From: Lineus longissimus | Taxonomy: Eukaryota; Nemertea; Pilidiophora; Heteronemertea; Lineidae | DNA length: 64,000 nucleotides | Assembly: GCF_910592395.1 (NCBI RefSeq) | Contig: NC_088325.1 | Location: 5,487,501 to 5,551,500 of the forward strand | Direction: 5' to 3' | Shown: positions 40,292 to 52,532 of the stretch, piece after piece | Position numbering within the stretch: position 1 is the first letter of the stretch | Layout of the letters: every line of letters begins with the position of its first letter | The notes under the pieces: model-generated | Database searches by the model: none | What the model saw: the letters and a program-made list of their open reading frames with translations, nothing else | What the model was told of the DNA's origin: nothing | Program-made: the position numbers and the translations under genes

Positions 40292-40498
40292 AATACCAAT
40301 GGTCATTTATGGCTGCCAGAAAGTCTTGCGAAATCACTGATTGTAAAAAACATTGAAACTTATATCACATACATCAGACAGACAGAGTGAATGGGACATT
40401 ATCACATTTCGAATTAACCACCAAAGATCTTTAGTAAATCGCAACATTTACAGCATTTTGTTTAAGCATTCTTGCCGCGTACAAAATGTCAAAACACT

Positions 40499-41545
40499 AA
40501 CTTTTTGTCTCACCGTAGGGGAGTCTATACAACACCGCTGTGGCCGTCGTCGTCCGTCGGCGTTGCTGTCTGTATCCTGTTTCAAAAACAGTGGTACGTT
40601 TCATAACCACTGGAGATATAACTTGAAACTTTGTACACATGACTCACAGGTCAGGTGACCTCAGACAATGAATTTCGGTCCGATCTGATTCTTGACTTTT
40701 TTTTGTAATACAGTATATATTTTTTTCCCTAGTACTTTCTTTTTTACATTTTACATTTTACATTTTACATTTTACATTTTTCTTTTTTTCTATATTTACA
40801 TTTCATGATTTCATGAGAAAAAAACCTTTTTGTGGAGGCAGAGTATGGAAAAGGTAAAATGATTATTAGTATTATTTAAAGTCCTTAATTATACATAGGG
40901 AAAGTTTTGAAATATAAAAGTGCACTATTGGTGCATGTGCAGAGGTGCAGGTGCATGAACCATGTTTGTTTGTTGGGTTTTTTTTAGTTGATTGTAAGGG
41001 GTTGGGCTCTATTTGTTTAAACGATATTTTTCCATTTTTGGTAATGTTCATTGGGGTTTGTGTAATTCTTTTCTATATTAGCTTTGCATTTGATGATGTT
41101 TTGTAGTTTTTTAAAATTTAAGTCCTCTTCCTTTAGTTTTGATGTGTAAATGAATTCTTTTATGATTAATTTTAGCTGTTCAATAAGACAGACCCCTTTG
41201 TATCTCCCAGCAGAACATTGGTTTTATTGAAGTTGTAAGTTATTTGTTTTTGTTTTAAGAAATCTCCCATTTGAAGCCATATATTTTTAGATTTTTGACA
41301 GTCCCAGAATAAATGTTCTATAGTTTTAGTGTATATTGTGCAAAAGGAGCAGTTTGTTTTATTTCTGATTCTTGACTTTGCCATCATGGGGCCAGAAGTG
41401 GAAACCTAAAAATTGCGTTATCTCTCTCATGAGTGACTTGTTTTCGATAACATCTTGATGGTTTTTGATTTGACCTAATTATCAAGGTCACAAAGGTCAA
41501 ATAGCATATACATGTAGTGGCCGTTTGAGTGTAACTATGGCACGT
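40499..41545 (-). repeat. Minus-strand copy of the 31-kb repeat family, split by a LINE insertion
   Basis: The ends correspond to the complement of the 30,960-32,145 array (GTCTCACCGTAGGGGAG-TCTATAC at left; AGTGTAACTATGGCACGTTTC at right). It is interrupted by a 664-bp LINE fragment at 40,700-41,363. Confidence 0.65.
40700..41363 (-). mobile_element. 5'-truncated L1/Tx1-like LINE fragment with target duplication
   Basis: Flanked by a 16-bp duplication TCTGATTCTTGACTTT (40,684-40,699 and 41,364-41,379). On the minus strand it encodes NCSFCTIYTKTIEHLFWDC, the C-terminal CxxC...HxxxxC motif of L1-type ORF2, with a frameshift near 41,172 after which the frame continues (QLKLIIKEF). The low-coordinate end has a T-run, the complement of a poly(A)-like tail, and a TTTACAT microsatellite at 40,745-40,780. 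Confidence 0.75.
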
Positions 41546-41639
41546 TTCTGAAAAAGGAAATAAACGCCCTTCACGAGTATTGCTTGATGTAGGGCCTATC
41601 TGTCAAACTGAGTTAAACGAAGGCAGTAGTTTTTTAGAA

Positions 41640-42711
41640 AGAATGGTCGAGTTGGCACCAACGATGTGTTCTATTTCAATAATGGCCGAGTAGAAAATGT
41701 TGACGCATTCCATTATCTGGGAGTTCGTTTTAAACACAACTTGAACTTTAATGTCGCAGTTAATCGTATGGTAGAACGTGGCCGGCGTAGTTATTATCAG
41801 CTTCTTGAAAGATTGAGTATATTCAACTATAATATTCGTGAAACTTGCTTATTGTTCGAACCCTATGTTGTTAGTACCATAAGTTATGGGTGCGGAGTCG
41901 GGGGCAGCAGTAAATGCAGCCACCAAGAGACTTTCCACATGAAATGTTGTAAGCGTTTACTGGGTGTTCCAACAATCGTGTAACAACAGTGTTTGCTATG
42001 ATGAATTAGGAAGGTACCAAATTTGGGTAAGGTGTCATCTGGCAATATTAGCATAGTTGCAAAAGTTGGAATCTTCTGATCACCCACTGCTAAGGTCATT
42101 GTTTATGTCATTACGTGTTTTTGCTGATTTAGGTAAAATCAATTGGTGTATTAATATAAAGTCTTTCCTTAACAGGTTAGGTGCGTCAAACTTTTGGCTG
42201 GCAAATAACGCCGGTGATAAGAATTATGTATTAAAATCCCTAGAAATAAGGATCAATGACTGTTTCATATAGGAATGGCGTAGCACTTCTTAATTCTCGT
42301 AAGCTACAATTGTACAAAGACGTAGTGTCTCCTATTTTTGGCCTTCAGAAGTGTCTTGACTGTACTGGGTAGAAGCGTTTTAAACAGATAACAAGATTCA
42401 GAACTTCTTCTCACTCCCTCATGATTGAGACCGGTGGACAACGAGGCATTCCTAGAGAAGTCCGTTTATGCGAATTTTGCACCGATACCATCGAAGGCGA
42501 TTATCACTTCTTCTTACAATGTCCAAAATACGCTGTACTGCGGCAACGCTTTATCAAACCCTTGTATGCAGCACATCCAAATATGTACAAATTATCCTGC
42601 CTTTTAAATTGCTCAAACAAAAGTCAAACCTTTAATCTTGTCAAATATTTACGGGAGGTAGAACTTATCCGTGTTGTGTATGGGGCACTAATTAAATGGG
42701 GCACTAATTAA
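41640..42711 (+). pseudogene. Decayed non-LTR reverse transcriptase C-terminal fragment
   Basis: Pieces in different frames resemble the region after the RT palm of LINE ORF2 proteins: VENVDAFHYLGVRF (41,690-41,735), CCKRLLGVP (~41,945-41,970) and a terminal CxFC...HFFLQCPKY motif (42,460-42,520). Stops and frameshifts separate them. A likely 3' UTR ending in an ATT microsatellite at ~43,896-43,925 may belong to it. Confidence 0.65.
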
Positions 42712-42810
42712 TGCACTAATTAATGTGGATTGTTGGTTGGAGTAGAGAAGGGGAGATCGTATAAATGCAAGAGTAGTTCTCCAGCATATATGGTTTAAGT
42801 GGGCGTTTGT

Positions 42811-42955
42811 CTTACGCTTGTGAGGTGGTAAGACTGCGCCGGCAATAGGGACAGTGATCCAGGGAATAAATCTTATGCTTGTGAAATGGTAAGAATCGTT
42901 CCAGTAATGGGAACAGTGATCTGGGGAATAACTCTTACGCTTGTGAAATGGTAAG
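42811..42955 (+). repeat. 61-bp tandem repeat, about 2.5 copies
   Basis: CTTACGCTTGTGA-TGGTAAG starts at 42,811, 42,872 and 42,933, each followed by (C)AGTAATGGGAACAGTGATC-like sequence. Confidence 0.8.
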
Positions 42956-43894
42956 ATGATTGATCAAGGAATCACACAAGGTCCTGAGACAAGCAAATGT
43001 AAAGACAGCAACACTTTTAATTGGCACCTGTGATAGATTAGTTATCAATTTCCGCTCACAAACCTAGGGCGAACACTTCATAGCCAGAATTAATGATAAT
43101 CAAGAAGGTGGTTAATTAAGTTTGTACCGGGTCAATAATAATAATTACAGCATGGTGAAAGGTATGAAATTGGTTAACGTACGTGTCCTGTGCTTGGTTG
43201 AAACCGAGTAAGCGCTTGAAAATATCCGAAATATGAGAAATACGGGAAATCGGAGACTAGTGACCACGTGTCTCTGATCCATGATCTATCCGCCTGTCGT
43301 GTTCTGTTCTGTTCTGAGTCTGTTCTGAGTCTGTTCCGAGTTTTTTTAATTTAGCAACTTGTTGCTCTTTACATACCGTGTGAGTTCAGAAATTTACCTG
43401 TTTTTGAGGAATTAGTTATTTCGTAATGTTAGTCAGTTTACACATCAAATCGCTACCTATTTCTGGTTTAAACTGGCTTTTCTGAAGTGATCTCCCCTGG
43501 ATTGCGTCCAAATGTATGACTCAGTGTGTTTCGAAATAATTGGTATATACAGATTCATGATATTTCTCAACAAAACAAATATCTTACTTAAAGGCAATTC
43601 ATGATAAATTTATACAATAATATTGGATACAAAATAATACTAATTATTACTATTTTACATCTTATTTACAAAGAAATATACAATGATTCTCAAAGTTTCT
43701 CATATCTACCATACATCAACAATTGCTGATGTCGTAACTTTACCTGGCTATTGCTCAAATTTATCCTGTGTAAGTATTCACTAAGCGATTTGTCATACAG
43801 GTATTCGTTTCTTGGTATGCGTATCCTTTAGCATGATGACATATATTAACTCTTTATAATCACTACAAACTCTTGTAAGTTTATGTGAATAAAG

Positions 43895-43895
<1 letters not shown>

Positions 43896-43925
<30 letters not shown>
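43896..43925 (+). repeat. ATT microsatellite
   Basis: (TTA)n run following GTGAATAAAGTCATTATC, the kind of tail seen at LINE 3' ends. Confidence 0.8.
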
Positions 43926-43926
<1 letters not shown>

Positions 43927-44046
43927 AAAGCCGGTCCCTGGAGCACTGTCCGTTATTTTGGTTGAATTTTAATGCAATTTGGGGACATTTATTGGAGGTT
44001 TTCATGGTCTTGTCTGCCGGATCACTTCACTTAGGATATATGATAA

Positions 44047-44250
44047 AGGTCCAGACTCCCTTGCTTCCCCAAGGCTGTGGCTATGCAGCTACTGGCCTGG
44101 TTTGCCTCAACCTGCGCTTCAAAAGATTTAAAGATCCAGACTGCATTAACTGTTGGCCCCAAGGTTGTGACCATGCATCGACTGGACTGGTTTCACAACC
44201 TGCACTTCAAAGGAATTATTACAAAGGTCCAGACTGCATTTACTAGTTGT
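44047..44250 (+). repeat. ~90-bp tandem repeat, about 2.3 copies
   Basis: (G/A)(G/A)(T/A)CCAGACT block recurs at 44,047, 44,134 and 44,226 with intervening CCCCAAGG-TGTG and ACTGG-CTGGTTT matches. Confidence 0.65.
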
Positions 44251-46256
44251 TCTAGGTTGTGTACGTCTATTTGAGTGTATGTCTATTTGAGATACGACAC
44301 AATATGTTTATTTCAGGTACGTCTCCATTAAAACGAGCGCCACCAAACGTCTATTCGAGTCATAACACAACATCAAATGTCTATTTGAGACAACCTCTAT
44401 TTATGCGAAAATAACCGCCCATAACCATGGGCCACTTGTTAACTTCGCTGTGATGCAATCGATGCAATCGATCAAAATGCAATAGCACTCTTTAATCTGC
44501 CGTGAATAATGTTTACAGCTACAAACTGACTACCTTCATTGAAAATCATTGCAATGACTTATAGCCAAAACCGCTGCAAAAATAACATTAGTTGCTTTTA
44601 TTTAGAGGAGAATAACCCGATTCAAACATATATTTTTGGTACTTCCGGTAAGAGGCTTCCAAGAATTCTAATTTGCGTATTCCTCATGGACCTGCACGTT
44701 TTACACCTTTTCCTGATATAGTTCTATTTCGTATAGGTGGTATTTTTGTTGGGAAATATCCGTGGAATACAAATTTAGTCGACCAGCACCCCATCTCAGA
44801 GTCACTAAATATAATATTCTACTTTGTTGCAGTTGATGTTCAGCATATTGTAAGTTTAGTACAACATTCATTCAGCTGTTCGGCGGGTCATGGCTCAATA
44901 ATATTGTATATCACACCTCAAATCAAATCCGTGAATTTCATTTGCTCTAACCTGTGATGTGGTGGGCATAGTTTGGACATGTACAGTAGTTCCTCGCATA
45001 GCTCACCGTCTGACCCAGACCCGATTTGAAAATTCCAGCGAAGTTGTCAATTTTTACCCTAACAATAGCGATGATGTCCATTTTACTCCAACAACAGAAA
45101 TCGTTGACCCAACCTCTTAACCGACCTACGCGGAACTCAGTTATGTCAGTCCTGGAGGTTTCCTGGCGTTTGCGAGCAATGTGGAAACACGTTACATGTG
45201 TTGTCAAAGCCTATTTAATCAGTATAGTGGACTATAATCACTGCCTATCCAAGTCCGCCTAAAATCCTGCAGCACTCACAAACGCAAAATCAAAGCTGCC
45301 CTTAGAAATGGCTGGTGAGTTGCAGCAGTCGAATGCTTACGACGGATGAAATGTTGCTGCGTAAATGAAGGGAAGGCAGATGCATTATTTCAATGACAAC
45401 TTGCCATTCTTTTTACCGGGATATGACTACATTTTATCTGATGAAGCAAATAACAATTCCGTTTGTTCTTGATATTCTGGCTCTTCATCTAAAAACTGCA
45501 AATAATCTTCCTTGTCACTCTGTTCAATTTTAGCTAATTGTCCAAGGTCTTCTTGTTGACCTTCATTGTCGTCAATAATTGAGCAGACGGCCATCTCAAT
45601 CTCCAACTCCAAAAGCTGTGCGCACAGCATCAGCACTGATCCTCTCTCAAGACAATTGCCCCCAGTAAAATAACCCCCTGTACAATTGCCGCCCCCCCCC
45701 TTCAGTCAAATTGCTATCAGTGAAAAAGCCCCTTTGGAGCTGAACTCTTTCTTCACAAAGCTGTTTTCTCCTCCGTTTGCGCTACCAAGACTCCCTCCAT
45801 CCAGCTAGACCTATGCTAATCCAGCTAAAGAGAAGCTTTCAACGCGTCGTAATGAACTCCATTTTTCAAAATTGTCTATTGGATCTTGAAACAATGTATG
45901 CCTTGAATTAGTGGGAAAACTGACCTTTCACCACCATGATACTTCGCCGTATCTAAATTGGAAAAAGTCCAACCAAGATTTGGATTCATAACCTAACAAT
46001 AGCGATTAAGAGATTAAGAGATTGAGAGATTCACCCCCGGCCTATGACCTGAACTATATCCAGAAGTTTGTCACTTGTTCCATCTGTCAAAATGACTCGT
46101 TGGAAAATTCTTGTCTTTGGCATCTTGGTCTGAGCCACTGTTGCTGGCCACCGCGCTTGGCTATGGTAACTGATGAGGATACTAATGGTGACGGAGACCG
46201 CGAAGATGATAATGGTGTGAATGCTGACGGTATTGATCCGCCGATGGAGGGGCCCC

Positions 46257-47898
46257 TATGGAATGCCAAAGCGGAATAAACTCAACACAAGAAAATATCT
46301 CAAAAATTCTAAATTCTCTACCAACAATCATGAACTTCAACCAAAACTTTAAAGAAACACCCTCAAAACAAAAAAAAAAGACGGAAGAAAGAGGAAACAG
46401 CTCAAGATAAAAAAAACCTCCCTCAAAGAAAAATAATTCGCCTCAACATTAAAAAAGTTCCTCAAGGCAAAAAATTCCCTCAAGATATAAAAAACTCCCT
46501 CAAGAAAAAGAATTCGCCTCAACATTAAAAAATTCCCTCAAGATATAAAATTTCCCTCAAGATATAAAAAACTCCCTACAGAGAAAAAGAATTCGCCCCA
46601 ACATTAAAAAGGTCCCTCAAGGCAAAAAATTCCCTCAAGATATAAAAACTCTCTCAAGATATAAAAACTTCCTCAAGAAAAAGAATTCGCCTCAACATTA
46701 AAAAAGTCCCTCAAGATATAAAAACTCCCCCAAGACTCACGTGACCAGGATCAAGAATCACGTGACCAGGATCCGTTACCCATGTCACGTGACCCGCGCA
46801 TACCGATGACAATGAGCACCCGGGGATGAGAATCTATTCGCGATCTGATCATTATCATGATAGCTCTATGAACTGTAGTGTCACTCAGTGCATGCTCACA
46901 GCTCAGCATGCTCAGTGACAGTTTTGTTGTCAGTTACATGTGGTCAAATGCCATTAGCAGTGTCAATGCATTGCGGATTGGATCAGTTGGCATGCAGCCT
47001 ATGTCATGGTGTCCCAGCATGATGTCCGGGAATGATGTATAATGGTGTAGCCTATACATGTAGGCCTAGCCTTTAGCATAGCCTATGCATGCTCACCTGC
47101 ATGACCTGAATCGCTGGCGCTGCTGCTGCTGCTGTTGTCGTTGACCCCGCTGGTAGTGGTAGCTGGCGCCCTATCCCTGCCATGTACGGATGATCGAGCA
47201 GCTGCCGGACGATGCCACGTACGCCTTCGGGAGCATCGGTCGCATTACGACGGGGATCTCTTAACAGATCCTCCATTTGAGAGTCCTGGAAGAGTCGATC
47301 AAGCTCAGCCTGCTGCATGTGCTGCCTCGCCATCCTCAAAATGTCAAAGCTGACAGCTCGCGCGCCGACGTCTGACGTCAGGGATTTATGCGTGTCACGT
47401 GATTCTTGATCCTGGTCACGTGAGTCTTGGGGGAGTTTTTATATCTTGAGGGAATATTTTGTCTTGAGGGACTTTTTTAATGTTGAGGCGAATTCTTTTT
47501 CTTGAGGGAGTTTTTATATCCTGAGAGAGTTTTTATATCTTGAGGGATTTTTTTGCATTGAGGGACCTTTTTAATGTTGAGGCGAATTCTTTTTCTTGAG
47601 GGAGTTTTTTATATCTTGAGGAAAATTTTATATCTTGAGGGAATTTTTTAATGTTGAGGCGAATTCTTTTTCTTGAGGGAGTTTTTTATATCTTGAGGGA
47701 ATTTTTTGCCTTGAGGGACGTTGAGGCGAATTATTTTTCTTTGAGGGAGGTTTTTTTTATCTTGAGGTGTTTCCTCTTTCTTGCGTCTTTTTTTTGTTTC
47801 TTTAAAGTTTTGGTTAAAGTTCATGATTGTTGGTAGAGAATTTAGAATATCTTGAGATATTTTCTTGTGTTGAGTTTATTCCGCTTTGGCATTCCATA
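46257..47898. mobile_element. Foldback element B (1642 bp, TATGG...CCATA ends, 6-bp target duplication)
   Basis: The arms start TATGGAATGCCAAAGCGGAAT and end with its complement; they are built of tandem units CCCTCAAGATATAAAAA and GAATTCGCCTCAACATTAAA, inverted on the right. CACGTGACC blocks mark the inner ends of both arms, as in element A. GGCCCC flanks at 46,251-46,256 and 47,899-47,904. The GC-rich core contains an exon-like ORF. No transposase. Confidence 0.85.
47097..47333 (-). CDS. Exon-like ORF in the core of foldback element B (possible captured host first exon)
   Basis: From ATG at 47,333 there are 79 codons (MARQHMQQAELDRLFQDSQM...) ending exactly at a consensus donor CAG|GTGAGC, phase 0. 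It is GC-rich, unlike the AT-rich arms, and has an Ala/Thr/Pro-rich C-terminal end. No family recognised. The ATG, coding-like composition and donor together suggest a first exon carried by the element. Confidence 0.4.
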
Positions 47899-48553
47899 GG
47901 CCCCGGCCCTTAGACGACATCTGAATGCTTATTCGGTTGGTCAGGAGATTCGGTATCTGGATAACTACATCCAGGCCCACCTTTTAGGTCACGCCCATTC
48001 CCAGACACCTTCAGCGTACGCGCAGAGATATCGAAACCTTTCGGGACTGGTTAGCGAATGAGGATGATATCAGGAATTCGTGGCCTTACATGTACATGAA
48101 CAACGGCTCAGGAACAGCGAATACTGAGCACAAGAGCGATAATTTCATATTCACCAATACTTCACATGAAACAAGTTATCAAAATTCTGATCGGACAAAC
48201 GCTTTACACAAGTCTCAGTCAATTATCGGTATTATTGAGTTATCATTGTCCTGCTACTATTGTGCGGGAATAGTTAGACCAATTACGATCAAATTATGTC
48301 TGTAATCCCAGTCGAAGGGTGATTAATGCCTCGTCTAGGACCCGCTATTGTTTGAGTAAAAATTGACAACTACGAGGGACATAGAAAAATTTCAAATCAG
48401 GTCTGGGTCAGACGGCGAGCTATGCGAGGAACTGCTATGGCAATGCCTCAGACAGTGGCAATCTCATTTCTCTATTCGATTTGTGCCAGTAAATGACAAG
48501 TATCTATCACACATATTCGAATGGTTCTAGGAATTAACAGAGCTTCACTACAG

Positions 48554-49315
48554 CATTACCAGCTATTGCGGGCCTAGCACACTCTGTTTTGAATAGAGGG
48601 AGACTCCATCATTCCTATTGTTTGAGATTGGAAAGGTGTGAATTAATCTGGCAATTAGCCTCCTGTGCATTGGTGCATACAAACACTAAAATGTTTGGTT
48701 TTTGCTGATTTAGGGTCAAATAAATCAGCCAAAAGTTTTGAAAGCTTCACAAATGATTGTTGCAAGGAAGTACTTTATGATAGTTTGCGAAATTTTGATT
48801 AATTCTAGGTGGAAAGTAATATTTTTCGCATATTTGTTGGGAAAAAAATTGAAAATCCTCCAATTTTCAACCCCCCTATGGACACTATGAATTTTTCTCC
48901 AATAAAGCTGAAATCTTGGGAATATAATCCTAAGAGTTATATCAACCACGTCTGAAGTCGGGAGTTTGTATCAAATGTACAGTTTCGGAGCTAGCGCAGC
49001 TAGAAAAGCCCCCAAAACCCACTTTCTCAGGAATTTACACTACGGGCTACGAGTGAAGCATTACAGATTTACCAAAATTTTCAACCTATAGATGGACACA
49101 TCGAATTTCCATCCAAATCACTCCAAATTTTGCCAGTAAATACCTAGACATATATAGAATTGTGTCAGAAGTCGGGAGTTGGGATTATTTTAACACCCCG
49201 CCCAAAAAGCCAACTTTATTGATATTTCCTATGCATTTTCCATTAGGCTTGCCAGGACCAATTAAGCAGGTGCACTAATTGGCTTAATTGGCTAGGCCCG
49301 CAATAGCTGGTAATG
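48554..49315. repeat. Perfect 24-bp inverted repeats bounding ~760 bp
   Basis: CATTACCAGCTATTGCGGGC+CTAG at 48,554-48,577 and its exact complement at 49,292-49,315. No target duplication was seen. The part near 49,158-49,266 is repeated in inverted orientation at 60,341-60,446. Confidence 0.55.
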
Positions 49316-51613
49316 GCCTTATGTGTAAGATAAAACAATGACATTTCGATGTACACTTGAAAAAAAGGTATCAGGTTATCATATTATAGTAAATACCGGT
49401 TGGAAGTAATTAACTGGATTTGAGAGAATGACCACAAAACCTTATGTACATTTTGTATGCGTTTTCCTGCTCATTAGAACCTTGATTTCTGTGTTTTGTT
49501 CATGGCCGTTTCTTCATTCATTACTTTGACATGCCGGTAATTGAGTCTGCCGGTGAAGCTTGGCCTGAGTTTCAATTTCATGACTATAAGCCTAATATTG
49601 ACATCGTTGAACAGTACGAGTGTGGATCAACGGCCCCAACGCTGCCCACGTTGCGGATGTAAATGAGAGCATCGAGTGGAAAACCTGAGGCCAAAGATTG
49701 ATGCAAAATGATTTAGGGCGCAAATTAATTTGTTATTCTGCGAGTTTCCAGAGGGAATTTCTCTGATTATACCTGGTATACTTTTGAAAAAGTAACTATT
49801 TTCAATTCTTGATTGAGTTCAAGAAGAACAATTGTTTTTCCTCCCCATGCCCACAAAGCAGTTTTCCCTGAAAATTATAAAATCTTGACTTCACCGATCG
49901 AAACTATACCAAAAACGGCCTACTAAAAATATATCTGTATGATATAAAAAATGGTTTGCCTTCGTGTCGGGCCATAGAACGAATGTCACGCCTAAGTGTG
50001 CTTTCCATACCCCTCCCCCCTCCCTGTGTATGTACATGTAATACTTTAAACGACCCATTGGCGACCATACCCATAAAACCAGCGAAGCTACCAGGCCGTC
50101 AGGTGTCTAGTTTCTAAATATCACAGAGTTAAAATAAGATAGACCTAATTGAATGAGGTATGGTATACTTTGTTGGTCGTGTATCTAAGCCAAAAAAAAG
50201 TATGGACATAAAGCACCATTCATGGGTTGATGTGAATTTTTTAAATGTGGCCTATTTTTGGGAAGCGCTATTATTTTTCACAGGTTTTCTGGAAATCTGA
50301 CCTTTTTGACCAAGTCGGAGAAATGTCGGATAAATCAGATATAAAGTTAGAGAAAATGTTAACAAATCGAAAAAAGACAACTACTTGTGTATACAGACTG
50401 GTTAACTTTCGAAACATGTTTTGCAGGACAAGTGCTGTCAATTACAGAGAGATGTCCTGATTTGCGAGGTCAAATTGAATAGAGGCAACCAATTTGGGAC
50501 CAATACTAGTGTCCAAGCCAAAATGACCATCACTCGGGTGTAGTCTAATGCCTCAGAAATCCCACTCGAGTGGTTTTGTGTATTACCCAACCAATCAATG
50601 TATGCATTTATTGCGAACTAAAAATATAATTCATATTCATTCCTCAGCCAGGGCAGGGCTGGTGACAGTCCGCTACGTCATGAAACTCGACTAGTTATTT
50701 CGGTATTGCACCAGAAAACTACATTGCCTTCATGTACGCAATATATAACAAATCCCCTCATTTAAGCTGAGGTAATGTGCTATTTTGAGGTAAGGGTTTA
50801 AATCCATCGGAAAGGAGTTTAAATAGCCTAAAATGAAAAACTTATTCAAATTAATTTTGCGGCCGGGACGAAGTCCCGCATCTGCGAAAATCTGCGTGAA
50901 GTAAATGACGGTCACCACTTGCCTCATAGATGACGTTAATAGCAATATATACACTGCATCATGCTATACGCGGGCGCCACCTACCTGTTCTTCGGTGTCG
51001 TTCCAACTTCCACAAGTATGGACAACCACCACGACATATGTGCAACTTTAAGAGGGTTCAGATCGGTCTCAAAAGTGTGTCAGCTAAATTACGGCCACCA
51101 CTACGGGTGGCACTGTCTGTCACTGGGGGAATTTTAGTAAGAGAGACATGCGTCCTAACTCCATCCTCGCGGTTGGGTGGTTCTGGCACTTTTTTCATTA
51201 ATTTTTTCCAAGGCATCACTTTTGAGGTGTTCGGGTTCCAACCCGCTGACGTGAAGTTATTGACATGCACTTGAAAAATATTAGTCATACAGACCATGCT
51301 TAATTCTTAAAAGTGTTGCAACCTCCCCCCTAAACAGTGCAAGGAAATTGTTCTTTTTCAAATGGACTGTTGTCAGTTTAACCTCGACCAGACCTTTTTT
51401 CATCGCTGCGTGACCACATACGTATTACCCTAGCCTAAATCAACGCTGACTAGTGAGATACCGATACACTATTATTCCAGACATGGCTGTACATGTCTGA
51501 GGTCCAGATATTCTCCATGCTGAACTGGCTCTACTCGACCTAAATTGGCATATTTCGACACTTGGCTGTAAGCCATATCGTCATTTGAGTGACTTTGGGG
51601 CCGCTTATTGTCC
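49316..51613. other. Intergenic DNA without recognised gene
   Basis: No supported coding sequence. A hairpin GCGGGACTTCGTCCCGGCCGC (minus strand, 50,861-50,881) resembles the second hairpin of the 1-10-kb repeat but lacks the first. Confidence 0.4.
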
Positions 51614-52178
51614 TCATCGGATTGGCTTGAACTGCTTTCGGTTGTGCTCTGGCCGGGTTGTCCCTAAGTTGCTGTCATTGTCTTCTGGCTCCTGTCTCTC
51701 CTGACCGATTTTCTTCTTGCTTAAGACATCCTTCCCGAACTGCTCATATGGGGTTGCGTACTCCATTTGATGATCCTGAGGTTCGGGAGGTGGGTTTTCG
51801 CCCGAATCATTTTGCAGCCTTCTCGAAGGACTATCCACGTAGTCGTAGGCGTCTACGTCTACTTCATCATCTGAACTCGTGGGCTCGTTCCCAAGGACTG
51901 CGCGCACTGGCTTGTGATGCCCTATAGCCATTGGCAGTGGAGCATTCTGGTCGGGCGGGCGTTTAGGGTGAAATGCATCATTTTCGTATTCAGTCCCAGT
52001 GTTCACGTTGGCATGTACAGATCTATTTCCGGCTGTTTTAAATTCAATCCTCGTATCGTCGTAATCTGCAGTGTCATTTGTATATAGCTGATTCCCCCTG
52101 ATTCTTGTACTTTTATCTGCGGTGCCATTTATAGGTCGAAGGCTCTGCGTTGTCCCCCATCGCGCCAGTCCACGTTTC
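51614..52178 (-). CDS. Cytoplasmic-tail last exon of a membrane receptor (minus strand)
   Basis: Begins after the acceptor CTTCCGCAG at 52,178 and reads 187 residues to a stop at 51,614. It starts right after the membrane exon with K-R-G-L-A-R, a positively charged stop-transfer flank. The tail is polar and acidic with several Tyr: LYTND and EYEND fit the Grb2-SH2 YxN pattern, and DAYDYVDSP and EYATPYEQF are further candidate phosphotyrosine sites. No kinase or TIR domain. The phases (membrane exon exits phase 2, this exon completes Trp) join without a break. Confidence 0.75.
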
Positions 52179-52532
52179 CTGCGGAAGTAAAAACAGCGTT
52201 AATTAACGCAACCAATAAACGTGGAAGTACGAGTAACATGCTACACCGCGAGTGCATTCACTTTGAATAAACAGAATTGCAGCGTTTAGTTTTCCTTAAT
52301 ATTTTGTAACTTTTACGCGACTTGCGGGTTCCCGTCGCATATCTTGGGCTCAGGAAGTGGTACTTGCCCTTGCCTTCCTCTATTAGAGATGTTCCCTCGT
52401 CGTAGATGTGGCGCTTGACTTGAATGATGTCGCTTCGTGTATTGATATCCTGCGGTGTTTTGATTGTATATCTTATGTGATCATCGAGAAACTAGTGTTT
52501 GTGACTATGTTTCAGACTGTACAGTATCTTAC

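Larger units (their letters stand above)
44987..48433. repeat. Distant inverted repeat pair flanking element B
   Basis: The segment 44,987-45,075 (CCGTCTGACCCAGACCCGAT and TTGTCAATTTTTAC) recurs inverted at about 48,340-48,433. A ~44-bp block matches with two mismatches and the next ~35 bp also match. The 3.4-kb interval contains foldback element B. It may be the remains of a larger TIR element. Confidence 0.5.

Noticed and set aside
41850-41870. tRNA B-box-like GTTCGAACCC
   Set aside because: Lies in the decayed LINE coding region; no A box or cloverleaf around it.
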